In this document: in pieces, positions 16,892 through 17,176 of the stretch
Position numbering within the stretch: position 1 is the stretch's first letter
Layout: each line of letters opens with the position of its first letter
DNA from: Polaromonas sp.
Lineage (GTDB): Bacteria > Pseudomonadota > Gammaproteobacteria > Burkholderiales > Burkholderiaceae_C
Direction: 5' to 3'
Length of the DNA stretch: 17,176 nt
Assembly: GCA_025362825.1 (NCBI GenBank)
Contig: JANYFF010000234.1
Coordinates: 1 to 17,176, forward strand
Notes under the pieces: generated by a model
Database searches by the model: none
The model's input: only the letters and a program-made list of their open reading frames with translations
What the model was told of the DNA's origin: nothing
Program-made: the position numbers and the translations under genes

Positions 16892-17110
16892 ATGAACATA
16901 ATCGCCCGCAATAACGTCAACGTAACCGGGGAAGGCCCAAAGGTACTGCTGTACGCCCATGGTTTTGGCTGCAATCAGGCCATGTGGAGCCAGATCACTC
17001 CAGCGTTTGCAGCCACCCACCTCTTTCGAAACTTAATTTTCACGTCTATTGAGAATTTTGAGGGAGAATTGAGTCGTTTTGACTTCCGTGCGAGTGTGTC
17101 GGACTTTTAA
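16892..17110 (+). pseudogene. RsbQ-like alpha/beta hydrolase, truncated after about 45 residues
   Basis: The frame starts at ATG 16892 (an earlier ATG at 16877 would add five residues) and matches the beginning of RsbQ-type alpha/beta hydrolases: MNIIARNNVNVTGEG, then LLYAHGFGCNQAMWSQITPAF with the oxyanion-hole HGFG. After AATH, at about 17018, the resemblance stops. The rest (LFRNLIFTSIENFEGEL...) is unrelated, and the frame ends at 17110. The nucleophile elbow, acid and catalytic histidine of a 270-residue enzyme are therefore missing. The sequence after the break is more AT-rich than its surroundings, which points to a deletion or insertion junction. RsbQ proteins normally pair with a PAS-containing signalling protein; no such gene remains here. 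The short product is probably not functional. Confidence 0.65.
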
Positions 17111-17133
17111 TCGTAACGCCAGGAATCTAGGCC

Positions 17134-17176
17134 ATGTCAATAAATCACATTATCGAGCAAGACGGAAAGTTAAGGC
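17134..17176 (+). CDS. Possible start of a gene running off the right edge
   Basis: An ATG opens a frame (MSINHIIEQDGKLR) that is still open at the end of the window. AGGAA lies 8 bases before it. Only 14 codons are visible, so no identity can be given. Confidence 0.25.
   Translation, partial: MSINHIIEQDGKLR

Overview
The base and codon composition and the gene content point to a betaproteobacterium of the Comamonadaceae, probably close to Rhodoferax or Polaromonas. This is inferred from familiarity with these protein families, not from a search. The window is a chromosomal region with a rearranged, IS-rich left half and a healthy right half.

Left half (1-6860). Two related IS91-type transposase genes lie in the same orientation. 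The left copy is intact as far as the window edge. The right copy keeps only its C-terminal half and ends abruptly at about 4550. Between them, on the same strand, are a catalytically complete EAL phosphodiesterase gene and an orphan amino-acid ABC transporter ATPase (GltL/GlnQ type) without its permeases. To the right of the truncated copy lie decayed remnants: a surface or Ig-like protein with its 5' end missing, and an N-terminally deleted FtsX-type ABC permease interrupted by an in-frame amber codon. This block reads as the product of repeated IS91-mediated and deletional rearrangement.

Middle (6861-12744). This is the main functional module. dabB and dabA (minus strand) encode the DAB dissolved-inorganic-carbon accumulation complex: a NuoL-like membrane subunit and a zinc beta-carbonic-anhydrase-like subunit with all four active-site ligands. 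They are followed 5 bases later by a DUF6671 protein with eight paired cysteines at its C-terminus, which I propose as an accessory DAB gene. A LysR-type regulator (NhaR-like) is divergent from dabB across about 96 bp. That spacer is AT-rich and dyad-rich and carries a T-N11-A box over the predicted lysR -10. The set looks like a regulated CO2/bicarbonate uptake operon, which implies CO2 fixation or high bicarbonate demand. No RuBisCO gene is visible here.

Right part (12822-17176). Two methyl-accepting chemotaxis proteins sit in tandem on the minus strand, with GTG and TTG starts. They are followed by a plus-strand RsbQ-like alpha/beta hydrolase gene cut off after about 45 residues. A short open frame starts at the window edge.

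Three degenerate intergenic repeats of about 55 bp (2720-2774 minus, 6768-6822 plus, 12822-12875 plus) share a common layout and resemble a repeat family I recall from Comamonadaceae intergenic DNA.
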